A stretch of 64,000 bases of DNA from Haloferax massiliensis (lineage in GTDB: Archaea > Halobacteriota > Halobacteria > Halobacteriales > Haloferacaceae): the NCBI RefSeq assembly GCF_001368915.1, contig NZ_CSTE01000005.1, positions 205,294 to 269,293 on the forward strand, written 5' to 3'. This document shows positions 8,867 through 17,624 of the stretch, in pieces. A program made the translations under genes and the position numbers. The stretch's first letter is position 1. Each line of letters starts with the position of its first letter. The notes beneath the pieces were generated by a model. It saw only the letters and a program-made list of their open reading frames with translations. It was not told where the DNA came from and ran no database searches.

Positions 8867-10647
8867 GCTGGCGGCTCGACGTGGAGAACGTCGCCGGGAT
8901 TCGGCGCGGGAGCGCGACGCTCGAACCGGGGTTGAACGCCGTCCGCGCGAGCAACTGGCAGGGGAAATCGAGCTTCCTCGCCGCGATAGCGACCGCCCTC
9001 GGGACGGCGTCGCCGCTGACCGAGGGCGCGACCGAGGGGCGCGTCTCGCTTTCGACCGACGAACGGGAGTGCGCGGTCGAGTTGACCCGAGACGGGGGGC
9101 GCGTCCGGACGACCGGGGAGCCGTATCTGTCCGACGAGGCCGACCGCGTCTGCGCCGACCTGTTCGCGTTCCTCGGCGAGGAAAACGAGATTCGGCGGGC
9201 CGTCCGCGAGGGCGACGACCTCGAACCCCTCCTGACGCGACCGCTCGACTTCGAGGACATCGACGCGAACATCGCCGAGGCGCGCCGCGAGCGCGACCGG
9301 GTCGACGAGGCGCTCTCCGAGGCCGAAGACGCCGCCGACCGCCTGCCGACGCTCGTCTCGCGGGTGTCGGAACTCGAAGCCGAGGTCGAGGAGTTGGAGG
9401 CGAAGCGCGCGGCGTCCGCGGACGCCGCCGGCGGGGACGAGACGCGCGAGGCGCTCAGCGACGCCCGCGCGGAGCGCTCCCGCGTCCAGAGCCGAATCGA
9501 CCGGCTCGAATCGACCGCCGAGCGGGTGCGAGAACAACTCGAATCGAGCCGCGAGGAACTCGACGGACTCGACGTGGAAGACGACGAGGAACTGGCGCGC
9601 GAACTCGACGCGGCGAAGCGGGAACTCCACCGACAGGAACGCGATATCGAACTCCTGCGTGGCGTCTACGACGCGAACCGCCGCGTCGTGGCCGAAGACC
9701 GGACCGAACTGCTGACCGACGTGACACACGCCATCGTCGACGACGAACTCGCGTGTTGGGTCTGCGGTGCCGAGACGGACGCGTCGTCGGTGACCGAGCG
9801 GCTCGACGAGCTCGCCGAGCGTATCGAACGCCGAACCACGGCGGCCGAAGCCAGCCGAGAGCGCGTCGAGGAACTCACCGAGCGCGTCGAGACGCGCGAG
9901 AAGCGACGGCGGCGCGAACGGGAGCTTCGGACCGAAGTTCGGGAGCTACGCGAGCGCCGGTCGGACCTCGAACGCCGCCTCGACGACGCGCGCGAACGCG
10001 ACGCCGAACTCGCCGAGCGCATCGACGACCTCCGCGAACGAATCGAATCAGACGTCGGACAGGTGACCGATATCGAAAGCGATCTGAAGTACGCGAAAGC
10101 GCGTCTCGACGACGCGAAATCAGAGCTCGAATCTGTAGAGACAAAAGCCGAAACGCTCGAATCACTGCGTTCACAGCGACAGTCGCTCACCGAGGAGATA
10201 ACCCGTCTCCGGCGGCGGAAACAAGAGGTAAAGAAAGAGACACAAGACGCGTTCGACGCCTCGATTCGGGATATCGTCCCGCTGTTCGAGACGGGGTTCG
10301 AGAGCGCGCGGCTGACGAGCGAGTTCGAACTGGTCGTCGCCCGCGACGGGCGCGAGGCGTCGCTCGACGCGCTCAGCGAGGGCGAGGTCGAACTCCTCGG
10401 ACTGGCGACGGCGCTGGCGGGCTACGAGGCGTTCGACGTGGGAGAGCGCGTGCCGGTCATGCTCGTGGACCGCCTCGGCGGCATCGCCGACGAGAACCTC
10501 GGTCGGCTGACCGACTACCTCTCCGGGAGAGCGACGTATCTCGTCATGACGGCGTATCCCGAACACAGCGCCGTCGAGGGCCGCGACATCGACCCCTCGG
10601 ACTGGTCGGTCGTCTCGGACTCGGCCGCCGCAAAGGGAGCCGAGTAG
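8863..10647 (+). CDS. archaea-specific SMC/Rad50-like ATPase
   Basis: 594 residues. A P-loop variant SNWQGKSS is at about residues 30-37. Long coiled coils rich in Glu, Arg and Leu run from about 140 to 480, broken in the middle by CWVCG (about 297-301), which resembles the Rad50 zinc hook. An ABC-type signature region LDALSEGEVELLGLATAL lies near 501, and a Walker-B-like VPVMLVDRLGGI near 525. The protein is much shorter than true SMC (over 1000 residues). The start overlaps the rdfA-like stop (ATGA). In Haloferax volcanii an SMC-like protein is, as I recall, encoded next to RdfA and linked to cell shape. A role in DNA organisation or envelope scaffolding is inferred. Confidence 0.85.
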   Translation: MSWRLDVENVAGIRRGSATLEPGLNAVRASNWQGKSSFLAAIATALGTASPLTEGATEGRVSLSTDERECAVELTRDGGRVRTTGEPYLSDEADRVCADLFAFLGEENEIRRAVREGDDLEPLLTRPLDFEDIDANIAEARRERDRVDEALSEAEDAADRLPTLVSRVSELEAEVEELEAKRAASADAAGGDETREALSDARAERSRVQSRIDRLESTAERVREQLESSREELDGLDVEDDEELARELDAAKRELHRQERDIELLRGVYDANRRVVAEDRTELLTDVTHAIVDDELACWVCGAETDASSVTERLDELAERIERRTTAAEASRERVEELTERVETREKRRRRERELRTEVRELRERRSDLERRLDDARERDAELAERIDDLRERIESDVGQVTDIESDLKYAKARLDDAKSELESVETKAETLESLRSQRQSLTEEITRLRRRKQEVKKETQDAFDASIRDIVPLFETGFESARLTSEFELVVARDGREASLDALSEGEVELLGLATALAGYEAFDVGERVPVMLVDRLGGIADENLGRLTDYLSGRATYLVMTAYPEHSAVEGRDIDPSDWSVVSDSAAAKGAE

Positions 10648-10691
10648 CCCCCGATTCGACGGCGTTGGGGCGTGTTCGGTACCCGCGGTCC

Positions 10692-11456
10692 TCACTCCAG
10701 CGCGAGCGAGAACCCCCACGTCGCTTCTTGCCGCTCGTCGTCAGACCCCGAGAGCCCGCCGGTGGCGAAGTCCGCCTCGAAGCGGAACTCGCCGACCGGG
10801 AGACAGCTCGCTTCTTCTTTCTCGGACTGGGCGACGCCGTAGAGGTCCACCAGTTCCGACCGGGACTCGCCGGGTTCGAGCGAGAGAACCCGGTACTCAT
10901 CGGTCACGGCGATGTGGTCTTCGAGCCGCCAACAGCCCGCCTCGGCGGGGTACTCGCCGTCCGCGGGGAGGAAGATGAGGTCGTTCGTCGTGTCCGAGAC
11001 GTACTGGAAGAAGACGGTTCTCCCCTCGCCGACCTCGACCGTCTCGTCGCCGGTGTTCGTCAGCGTGATGCGGACCTGCGGCGGGTGCTCGTCGGTCGCG
11101 AGGTCCTCCGTTATCTCGACGTCGTGTTCGACGGGCACGTCGGGCGCGTCGTCGACGCCGACCAGCGAGATTCCGGGGCCGCCGGACGGGCGGGTGCCGC
11201 CGGTCCCGTCGTCGGTGCCGTTTCCGTCCGGGAGGTCGTCTGTCGTGTCCGTCGGCTCGTCGGTCGTCGTCTCGCCGTCGGTCGTCGTTCCGTCGTCAGT
11301 CGTCGTCTCGCCGTCGGTCGTCGTTCCGTCGTCAGTCGTCGTCTCGCCGTCGGTCGTCGTTCCGTCGTCCGACCCACCGTCGCCGACACAGCCTGCGAGG
11401 AGGCCGAACGAGAGGAGGGCGGTCGAACCGAGGAAGGTGCGTCGTGTCAGGGACAT
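10692..11456 (-). CDS. Tat-exported lipoprotein with Thr-rich repeat linker
   Basis: 254 residues. A twin-arginine signal with lipobox lies at the N-terminus (LTRRTFLGST then LLAGC, Cys about residue 22), so the protein should be lipid-anchored on the outer face of the membrane. Residues about 30-80 are Thr/Asp/Glu/Gly repeats. The rest is a beta-rich domain (ITLTNTGDETVEVGEGRTVFF) of the kind used for extracellular binding modules. No catalytic motif or family is recognised. Monocistronic and convergent with the SMC-like gene. Confidence 0.8.
   Translation of the reverse strand: MSLTRRTFLGSTALLSFGLLAGCVGDGGSDDGTTTDGETTTDDGTTTDGETTTDDGTTTDGETTTDEPTDTTDDLPDGNGTDDGTGGTRPSGGPGISLVGVDDAPDVPVEHDVEITEDLATDEHPPQVRITLTNTGDETVEVGEGRTVFFQYVSDTTNDLIFLPADGEYPAEAGCWRLEDHIAVTDEYRVLSLEPGESRSELVDLYGVAQSEKEEASCLPVGEFRFEADFATGGLSGSDDERQEATWGFSLALE
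11263..11370 (-). repeat. three tandem 36-bp repeats inside the lipoprotein gene
   Basis: Three nearly identical 36-base units at 11263-11298, 11299-11334 and 11335-11370 encode the TTTDGETTTDDG-type linker. Units of this kind change number by slippage, so linker length probably varies among strains. Confidence 0.85.
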
Positions 11457-11514
11457 ACTCGGTAATCGTCGCGGACGGGAATAACCCTACGCGAGAGTCA
11501 AATCGCGATTTGAG

Positions 11515-12144
11515 TCACGGGGCGGCGTCGCGGTGGCGGCGGTAGTGCTCCCACTCCGCGTCGGTGCCGTAGTGGACGACCAAGTCGGTCGCCGTCTGCT
11601 CGGCGACGCCCGACGCGCGCCTGAGCGCGGCGGTGTCGCGTTCGAGCACCGCGGCCGCGACGGCGTCCGCGCTCCCGAAGTGGTCGAACAGCGCCCGCGA
11701 GACGCGGTCGCCGGCGTTGGGAACCGGCGCGCAGGCCGTCCGGATGCGCGCCCGCTCGGCCCGGTCGTCCACGCGCTCGACCCACGTCTGGGCCCACGCG
11801 GCGACCGCCTCGCGCTCGTCGTCCGACGCCGGCGGCTCGAACTCGCGGAGCGAGTCGTCGACGAGGCCGCCGAACCGGGCGGAGACGGAGAGGCCACCCG
11901 GATGCGGGAGGACGTGCACGCCCAGCGAGTCGCCGGGGTCGATGCCGACGAGCACCGCGGGGACGGCCTTCTCGAAGCGGAGCGCGAAGTTCGCCGGCCG
12001 CGGCTCGCCGGGCGGGTAGATGACCCACTCGTCGCTCGGCAGCTCGACGCGCTCCGGAAGCCAGCCGAGCTCGTCGCTCTCTGAGGGGGCGTCGTCGTCG
12101 GTCGCCGGGTCTGTGTCGCGGGTCACGTCGATGTTCTCGGTCAC
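11515..12144 (-). CDS. hypothetical protein with a helix-hairpin-helix-like C-terminus
   Basis: 209 residues, soluble and acidic. The C-terminal part (ALFDHFGSADAVAAAVLERDTAALRRASGVAEQTATDLV, about 145-190) has the double helix-hairpin-helix pattern of non-specific DNA-binding or Rad/Mus81-type proteins. The N-terminal half is beta-rich (VPAVLVGIDPGDSLGVHVLPH) and not recognised. A haloarchaeal DNA-associated protein is likely but the function is unknown. The gene stands alone between the lipoprotein and the small CopG-like gene. Confidence 0.65.
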   Translation of the reverse strand: MTENIDVTRDTDPATDDDAPSESDELGWLPERVELPSDEWVIYPPGEPRPANFALRFEKAVPAVLVGIDPGDSLGVHVLPHPGGLSVSARFGGLVDDSLREFEPPASDDEREAVAAWAQTWVERVDDRAERARIRTACAPVPNAGDRVSRALFDHFGSADAVAAAVLERDTAALRRASGVAEQTATDLVVHYGTDAEWEHYRRHRDAAP

Positions 12145-12319
12145 CGGCGTCGCGGAATCGACGCCGTTCGTCGCGTGGAGGGTCCGAGCGGGCGCTGATA
12201 ATTCACGCGGTTGCGACTGCCGTTCGACCCGGAGTGTCAGTCGCGGCGACCGATTGCGGCCACAACACGCGATTACTCACACCCGGTCGCTCAAGTATGT
12301 CGAGCACGAACGCGATTCT

Positions 12320-12559
12320 ATGCCCGTCGTAGAAGTCAATCTCCCGGACGAACTGCTCGTCGAGTTCGAACAGCTCGTCGACGAAGAGTTCATCAGCGAA
12401 GAACAGGCCGTCGAGGAGCTCCTCTCGATGGGAATGGACGCCTACGGTGCCCCCGTCGACGACGAGGGCGGCGTCCAGTCGGACTTCGTCCAGAGCGCCC
12501 AGAACAACCTCTTCGACACCGCGGGCGACCCCGGCGGCCTCGACGACGACGTGCTCTGA
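12320..12559 (+). CDS. small CopG-like protein
   Basis: 79 residues. The pattern MPVVEVNLPDELLVEFEQLVDEEFISEEQAVEELLSMGM is a short beta strand followed by two helices, as in ribbon-helix-helix (CopG/MetJ) proteins. The C-terminal 35 residues are Gly/Asp-rich and disordered. The frame is open far upstream, but only the ATG at 12320 gives the family-like N-terminus. It could be a DNA-binding regulator; no partner toxin gene lies next to it. Confidence 0.6.
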   Translation: MPVVEVNLPDELLVEFEQLVDEEFISEEQAVEELLSMGMDAYGAPVDDEGGVQSDFVQSAQNNLFDTAGDPGGLDDDVL

Positions 12560-12931
12560 GGCCGCCCGCCGCCTGAGGCGTCGACTCGCTCGGCACCGCG
12601 CCGAACTGTTCTTCTGTCGAGAGCGCCTGCCTCGCCGACTCGGCAGGTCATCGAGCGGCGCGGCAGTCTCGCCAACACCCCGGTATGCTGTGGATAACCG
12701 ACCCGAAACCGTCGAATTTCTCGACTATCAGGAATCGAATCCGGTCCGTCGCGTTCGAACCCACAGGTCGGTCACCGGCGCGACGTTTGCGCGGCGGCGC
12801 GGTCCGGTCCCGTCTCGGGCGGACGCCGGCGCGCCGGCCACCGAGTCGGGCGTGGCGAACCCGTCCCCGTCTTCGGCCCCGAATCCGTTAGCGGACCCAT
12901 ACTAATTCGGTCATCGCGCGACGGTTCAGGT
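12560..12931. other. intergenic region
   Basis: No gene is seen. The last part (12899-12910, ATACTAATTCGG) lies 33 bases before the ATG of the ATP-grasp gene and resembles a weak form of the element found in front of other island genes. Confidence 0.5.
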
Positions 12932-14230
12932 ATGTCCAAGCGCGCGCACGCCCGGGGTTCGGTACTCGTTCCGTCGGGCAACTACACCTGCGTCCGGTCG
13001 CTCGGCGAACGGGGCATCCACACGGTCATGGCCTCCGAACACGACGACACGCCGGCGGCCTCGTCCCGATTCTGCGACGAACTCGTCCGCATCCCCGCCC
13101 CGAAAGACGACCTCGTGGCCTACAAGGACGCCCTCGTCGGCATCGCCGCCCGACCGGACGTGAAGACCGTCATCCCGACGCGGCCCGAAGACGGCTACGT
13201 CTTCTCGAAGTACCGCGACGAGTTCGAGCGATACGTCGACCTCGTCGTCCCCGACTTCGAGACGCTCCGCCGGGTCCACGACCGAAAGCTCCTCTACGAG
13301 GCCGCCGTCGAGGCCGGCGTTCCCATGCCGCGGACCCGCCTGTTCAGCGAAATCGAGTCGTTCGACGAGCCCTCGATTATCAAGCCGCGGTACAACGTCG
13401 TCGCCGGCGAGTACGTCGACGGCTACGACCCCCACGAGTACGACATCGTCAAGAGCGTCCACCACGTCCGACCCGGCGACCGCCCGGACAGAGACGAGAT
13501 ATTCGCCGAGATGAAACACGACCCCATCGTACAGGACTACGTCCCGACCGAGGACAAGTTCATGTTCGCGGCGCTGTACGACCACGGCGAACCGCTGGCG
13601 ACGTTCCAGCACCTCCAGATTCGCGGGAACTCCTACACCGGCGGCGGCGGCGTCTACCGGACCTCGGTGTACGACCCGGAACTCGAATCCGTCGCGCGGA
13701 AGCTCCTCGGCCACATCGAGTGGCACGGCCTCGCGTGCATCGAGTACCTCAAGGACGCCGAGACGGGCGAGTTCAAACTCATCGAAATCAACCCCCGGAT
13801 GTGGCAGTCGCTCCCCTCGACCGTCCGCGCCGGGGCCGACTTCCCGTACTACTACTGGCTGCAGGCGACCGGGCAGAAACACCGCATCGAACCGGGGTAC
13901 GAACTCGGCGTCGGCACCCACTACCTCTGGGGCGAACTCGGTTACGTGATGAGCGTCCGCCGCGACGACTCGCCGCTCGTCGAGCGCCCGTCGTTCCTCA
14001 AGACCGTCTGGGAGGTCGCGTCGTCCATCTACCGCGAGCCGAGATTCGACCTCGCGCGCCTCGACGACCCGGTCCCCTTCGCCCGCTACGTGCACCACGC
14101 GCTGTTCAACCGCGGCGACGACGAAGGCGCGGAGGAATCGACCGCCGACCACGACCGCGGCGGCGACGAATCGGAAGAGCCGAGGACCGGCATCACGCTG
14201 ACGCCGGGACTCAACTTCAGGGGTCGCTGA
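12932..14230 (+). CDS. ATP-grasp domain protein (carboxylate-amine ligase-like)
   Basis: 432 residues. A Rossmann-like N-terminal domain starts SVLVPSGNYTCVRSLGERGIHTVMAS. An ATP-grasp fold follows, with the ATP-binding strand EPSIIKPRYNVVAGEY near 145 and the metal-binding C-terminal strand KLIEINPRMWQSL near 285. Enzymes of this kind ligate a carboxylate to an amine at the cost of ATP, or modify cell-surface polymers. The substrate cannot be told. It is the first gene of the glycan island, so a role in sugar or peptide modification is plausible. Its last 15 codons and its terminator are repeated about 670 bases downstream. Confidence 0.8.
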   Translation: MSKRAHARGSVLVPSGNYTCVRSLGERGIHTVMASEHDDTPAASSRFCDELVRIPAPKDDLVAYKDALVGIAARPDVKTVIPTRPEDGYVFSKYRDEFERYVDLVVPDFETLRRVHDRKLLYEAAVEAGVPMPRTRLFSEIESFDEPSIIKPRYNVVAGEYVDGYDPHEYDIVKSVHHVRPGDRPDRDEIFAEMKHDPIVQDYVPTEDKFMFAALYDHGEPLATFQHLQIRGNSYTGGGGVYRTSVYDPELESVARKLLGHIEWHGLACIEYLKDAETGEFKLIEINPRMWQSLPSTVRAGADFPYYYWLQATGQKHRIEPGYELGVGTHYLWGELGYVMSVRRDDSPLVERPSFLKTVWEVASSIYREPRFDLARLDDPVPFARYVHHALFNRGDDEGAEESTADHDRGGDESEEPRTGITLTPGLNFRGR

Positions 14231-14260
14231 GCGGACCGCTCTTTTTTCGGTCGGCGCTCG
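14185..14260. repeat. direct repeat, copy 1 (end of the ATP-grasp gene plus terminator)
   Basis: 76 bases that recur at 14855-14930 with four substitutions. This copy holds the final codons (TGITLTPGLNFRGR, stop) and the terminator of the ATP-grasp gene. Confidence 0.85.
14230..14247 (+). terminator. terminator of the ATP-grasp gene
   Basis: AGCGG-A-CCGCT stem immediately at the stop codon followed by C and six T residues. Confidence 0.6.
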
Positions 14261-14782
14261 TCAGGAGCACGCCTTCGCACGCTCGTGATACCACCCGCCG
14301 AACGCGCCGAGTGGAACGACCAACCAGCCGGCGACGATGACGGCGAAAACCACGCTCACAGGCAGCATGACGGCGATGAAGACCGCTGCCTCTCGGAGGA
14401 CCATCTCACCGCGGGCGAGGTTCGAGACGCCGACGAGGAGAGCGGGGGCGAACGCGCCGGTAACGAGGCTCCCAAACGCAGTCAACCCGCCGAAAACAGC
14501 GCCGTACCACTGACGGTCTTCGTTGGCTCGCAGCCGTCGCCAGAGCAGCGTGCCCACGATAAACGAGGTCGGTATCGCTACCGGGACGGCCACCAGTCCG
14601 AGACCGAAGACGAACCCGAGTGTCCCGTTCATCGCGCCGACGAGAGTCAGCAGCCCCGCAGCACCGAACCAGAGGGTGATTGCCAACAACCCGGTTGCAG
14701 CCATCGCTATCCCGCCTCCGACGTCGTTTCGCCCGGCGTACGGGAGCCGTCCGGGACCGTACCGATAACAGAGCCGAACCAT
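14261..14782 (-). CDS. small multispanning membrane protein between direct repeats
   Basis: 173 residues from the ATG at 14782 (MVRLCYRYGPGRLPY) with four or five membrane segments, for example LLAITLWFGAAGLLTLVGAMNG and FIAVMLPVSVVFAVIVAGWLVV. No family is recognised. An ATG at 14803 is an alternative start; the longer frame runs into the copied repeat and is unlikely. ATTTATC at about 14811-14817 on the minus strand could be its TATA box. The gene lies exactly between the two 76-base repeats, so it probably arrived as an insertion or by unequal recombination. Confidence 0.6.
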   Translation of the reverse strand: MVRLCYRYGPGRLPYAGRNDVGGGIAMAATGLLAITLWFGAAGLLTLVGAMNGTLGFVFGLGLVAVPVAIPTSFIVGTLLWRRLRANEDRQWYGAVFGGLTAFGSLVTGAFAPALLVGVSNLARGEMVLREAAVFIAVMLPVSVVFAVIVAGWLVVPLGAFGGWYHERAKACS

Positions 14783-14854
14783 AGATCGAACTGCGGCGCA
14801 CATCCCGATAAATGTTATTGCGGATACATTTTTCAGTTTGCAGCGGACCCGAGG

Positions 14855-14930
14855 GACCGGTATCACGCTGACGCCGGGACTCAACTTCAGGGGCCATTGA
14901 GCGGACCGCTCTTTTTTCGGTCGGCGCTCG
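14855..14930. repeat. direct repeat, copy 2 (orphan gene tail)
   Basis: Second copy of the 76-base end of the ATP-grasp gene. It still reads TGITLTPGLNFRG then His and a stop, and keeps the terminator stem and T run at 14900-14917. Of the four differences from copy 1, two are synonymous and two together change the last codon from Arg to His. This is what a tail from a diverged homologue would look like. Confidence 0.8.
14900..14917 (+). terminator. copied terminator
   Basis: Same AGCGG-A-CCGCT stem and T run as at 14230-14247, in the second repeat copy. Confidence 0.45.
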
Positions 14931-14948
14931 CCGTGGCGCTGTTGAAAC

Positions 14949-15380
14949 CTAGCGGTACCCCGGTTCGATGCGGTCGACGAGCCCATCGAAATCCGTGTCG
15001 AAACTCAACACGGCGTCGATGCCACGCGACTCACACAGAGAGACGATGGTCGCATCGGTGAAGCTGAGGTCGTGGTCCTCGTATCGACGGAGCGTCTCCA
15101 GCGACGCCCGGACGTCGTCCGGTTCGACGTGAACCATCTCGAACACGTTCGGAAACGGTTCCTCGCCGAGAATACGACCGGCGACGGTATCCGCTGCCTC
15201 GAACGAACCCGTTCGAGCGCGCGTGAGCGTCACCGTCTCGTCGAGGACGTAGTCGTTCGTGTACGGTTGTCCGAACTCCCCGTCGAACAGTTCGTCGAAT
15301 GCGCTAACCGCCTGGTCGTGCCGGTCGGCATCCGTATCGTGGTGCGCAAAGAACACGCCGGTGTCGACGAAGACGCTCAT
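14949..15380 (-). CDS. vapC: PIN-domain toxin, VapC type
   Basis: 143 residues. The PIN fold is recognised by the N-terminal MSVFVDTGVFFA (first acidic residue Asp6), a central Glu in YVLDETVTLTRA, and the C-terminal acidic pair in LSFTDATIVSLC and LSFDTDFDGL. Such proteins are Mg-dependent RNases that cut tRNA or rRNA when released from their antitoxin. It is encoded directly behind the antitoxin gene, whose stop it overlaps by four bases. Confidence 0.85.
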   Translation of the reverse strand: MSVFVDTGVFFAHHDTDADRHDQAVSAFDELFDGEFGQPYTNDYVLDETVTLTRARTGSFEAADTVAGRILGEEPFPNVFEMVHVEPDDVRASLETLRRYEDHDLSFTDATIVSLCESRGIDAVLSFDTDFDGLVDRIEPGYR

Positions 15381-15652
15381 CCGTACAGCACGTCGTCGAT
15401 GTCCTCTTCCGTCGTCGTGACGCCGGACGAGACCATCCCGTCGTGGAACCGCTCGCGCTCGGATTCTGAAAGCGGGACGCGCTTCTCGCGGAACGAGTCG
15501 ATGAGGTCAGCCTTGGACTCGACGGCGTTCTCGACGAGCCGTGCCAAGACTTCCTGCTGCGTCACTCGCGTCCCGGTCTTGAGCCGAATCTCGGCCTGTA
15601 ACCGTTCGAGACGGGATTTCGTGTCGTCGTCCATCTTTACCGACGTGGCCAT
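15377..15652 (-). CDS. vapB: antitoxin of the VapBC-type pair
   Basis: 91 residues. MATSVKMDDDTKSRLERLQAEIRLKTG has the strand-helix-helix start of a ribbon-helix-helix DNA-binding protein. The acidic C-terminal half would wrap the toxin. First gene of the pair, so it probably also represses the operon. The partial palindrome GTAG-N6-CTAC just upstream (15660-15673) is a candidate operator. Confidence 0.8.
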   Translation of the reverse strand: MATSVKMDDDTKSRLERLQAEIRLKTGTRVTQQEVLARLVENAVESKADLIDSFREKRVPLSESERERFHDGMVSSGVTTTEEDIDDVLYG

Positions 15653-15783
15653 GTTCGCTGGTAGAACATACTACTGGGTAAGGTTTGCTACTGTTCTGAC
15701 CGGTGAGACGGGGAGTTGCTGAACGCGTCCGCTACGTCTTGCACGCACCCTCGGCGAGAGCTGGGACACCCGGCCGCGGCGAA

Positions 15784-17271
15784 CTACCGACGAGTGGGAG
15801 TTCCGAGAGGCCCTTCGCCGACGCGCGGGCTCACGTCGCGGAACGCGCAGGTCGCGGTGTAGGTCACGTCGTCGAGGGCGAGTTCGACGCCGCGGGTCCG
15901 GGTCGGCGGGCCGCTGACGTTGATGCTGGTGTTTTCGATGGAGCAGCCCGACGCGCGGTCGACGAGCACGCCGCCGACTCGACCGTTCGGCAGGTAGATG
16001 CAGCTATCGACGATGCGGGAGCCGTTTCGGTTCTTGTCGACGACGACCGCAGAGCCGTAGGGCTGACTCTCGCACGCCCCCGAGATGGTGACGTTTTCGA
16101 GGACCATCCCCCACGGCTCGCGCGCGATGTCGGTGTCGACCGGCCCGGCGTGGATGGTCTGGACGCCGGTGTCGTTGACGATGCGGCAGTTACGCATCGT
16201 GAAGCCGCCGTGGCTCCCGTAGGTCGGGACGGTGATGATGCCCGGCGAGGAGGGACTCGACCGGAAGATGAAGTCGCAGTCCTCGATGAGGACGCCCGTG
16301 TACCCGTGGCCCGTCGAGTCGATGCGGAGGCCCTCGGGGCTGTCGAGTCGGTCCCCCTCGCGCGCGTGCTCGTTGAGGTTGTCCGCGTCGACGATGACGG
16401 TCGCGCCCTTGATCCACGAGGTCTTCGTGGGGTGGTCGCCCGCGGAGATGCGCATGTTCGTGTTGTCGTTGTTCTTGAACAGGCCACCCTCGACGCGGAG
16501 GACGCCGCGGGTGTGGGTCGCGCGGAACGACGACGACCCGAGCTGTTCGATGTGGCAGTCTATCATCCTGACCTCGCCGACGGACCGCTCGGTGATGCGA
16601 ATCCCGGCGACGCCGTTCGGATAGCCGGGGAGCGCCGCGCCCTCGCGCATGTAGACGCGGCGGATGACGTTGACCCCCTCGACCGAGGTGCAGTCGAACA
16701 ACAGCAGTTGGTCGCGCGCGTGGCTGTCGGTGGGGGTGCGGCCGAGCCACTCGACGTCCTCGATGAGCGCGCCGTCGTCGTTGGCGAGCCAGATGTCGGC
16801 GCTCGTGGTGTCGTCGTCGGTCTGCTGGATAGAGAAGTTCCGCAGGACGTGGTCTGTCCCGCTCGTGATGCGGAGCATCCGGAACCGCTCGCCGGGGTCC
16901 GCCGGGGGGAAGACGAACTGTACGTCCGTGTGCGAGTCGCCGAGGCCGACGAGCCGGAAGTTCGAGACGCCGCGGTCCCAGTCGTGCTCGCGGGTGATGA
17001 GGTAGTCGCCCGGCGGGAACTCGATGGCCGTGTCGTCGCCGTACGCCCCGTCGAGGATGTCGTCGACCGGCTCTTGTCCCGTCGGGTCCATCCCGAGGTC
17101 TTCGACCGCGTCGAGGACGGTGAGGTCCGGTTCGGGCGTGGGCGTCGACTCGGTTGGCGGCGTCCCGGTCGCCGTCTCGGTCGGCGATTCCTCGTCCGGC
17201 GTGTTGCACCCGGCGAGCGCGGCACCGACGCCGACCGCGCCGAGCGTCTTCAGGTAGGTTCTGCGCTTCAC
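15784..17271 (-). CDS. Tat-exported lipoprotein, right-handed beta-helix protein
   Basis: 495 residues from a GTG at 17271. The longer frame adds 38 residues that precede the obvious signal. KRRTYLKTLGAVGVGAALAGC is a twin-arginine signal with lipobox (Cys about 22). After a Thr/Pro-rich linker (about 25-50), residues 55-490 form a parallel beta-helix of the pectate-lyase type. It has repeated short turns such as GVLRVEGGLFKNNDNTNMRISAG and GVLIEDCDFIFRS, preceded by FPPGDYLI as in many such proteins. It should sit on the cell surface and bind or cut polysaccharide. Very similar in sequence to the larger protein at 21737-24478. Confidence 0.85.
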   Translation of the reverse strand: MKRRTYLKTLGAVGVGAALAGCNTPDEESPTETATGTPPTESTPTPEPDLTVLDAVEDLGMDPTGQEPVDDILDGAYGDDTAIEFPPGDYLITREHDWDRGVSNFRLVGLGDSHTDVQFVFPPADPGERFRMLRITSGTDHVLRNFSIQQTDDDTTSADIWLANDDGALIEDVEWLGRTPTDSHARDQLLLFDCTSVEGVNVIRRVYMREGAALPGYPNGVAGIRITERSVGEVRMIDCHIEQLGSSSFRATHTRGVLRVEGGLFKNNDNTNMRISAGDHPTKTSWIKGATVIVDADNLNEHAREGDRLDSPEGLRIDSTGHGYTGVLIEDCDFIFRSSPSSPGIITVPTYGSHGGFTMRNCRIVNDTGVQTIHAGPVDTDIAREPWGMVLENVTISGACESQPYGSAVVVDKNRNGSRIVDSCIYLPNGRVGGVLVDRASGCSIENTSINVSGPPTRTRGVELALDDVTYTATCAFRDVSPRVGEGPLGTPTRR

Positions 17272-17624
17272 CGGCGGGAGACCTCCGCGCGCTCGGGATG
17301 TTCTCGGTGGCTGTCCAGCGTCCGTCGTGCATCGGAGTTGAGTCGCCGCGAAGGGCGAGATGAAAGCGGGAGAGAGAGGGACCAACGTCGGTTACACATG
17401 TTTCCAGTCAGTTGGACGGGAAAGGTGATTGGTAAACGGTGTGTAACCGCGGCTGACGGCGCGAGGGACGCGGAATCGAGGCTCGCCGGCGGCGGCGAAA
17501 CGAGGGGGAGAAGACGTTCGAAAAGCCGGCCAAAATCGGCGTATTCGCTGTTCTCGACGTTTCAGTCCGAGACTACTGAAATTACGAGTCGCATTACTAT
17601 CCACTCGTGACGACAGTTATCCGT
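17272..17624. other. divergent intergenic region
   Basis: 353 bases between the leftward beta-helix gene and the rightward deacetylase gene; no gene is seen. The right end is A/T-rich. ATTACTATCCAC at 17593-17604 lies 32 bases before the deacetylase ATG and may be its promoter element. Confidence 0.5.
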
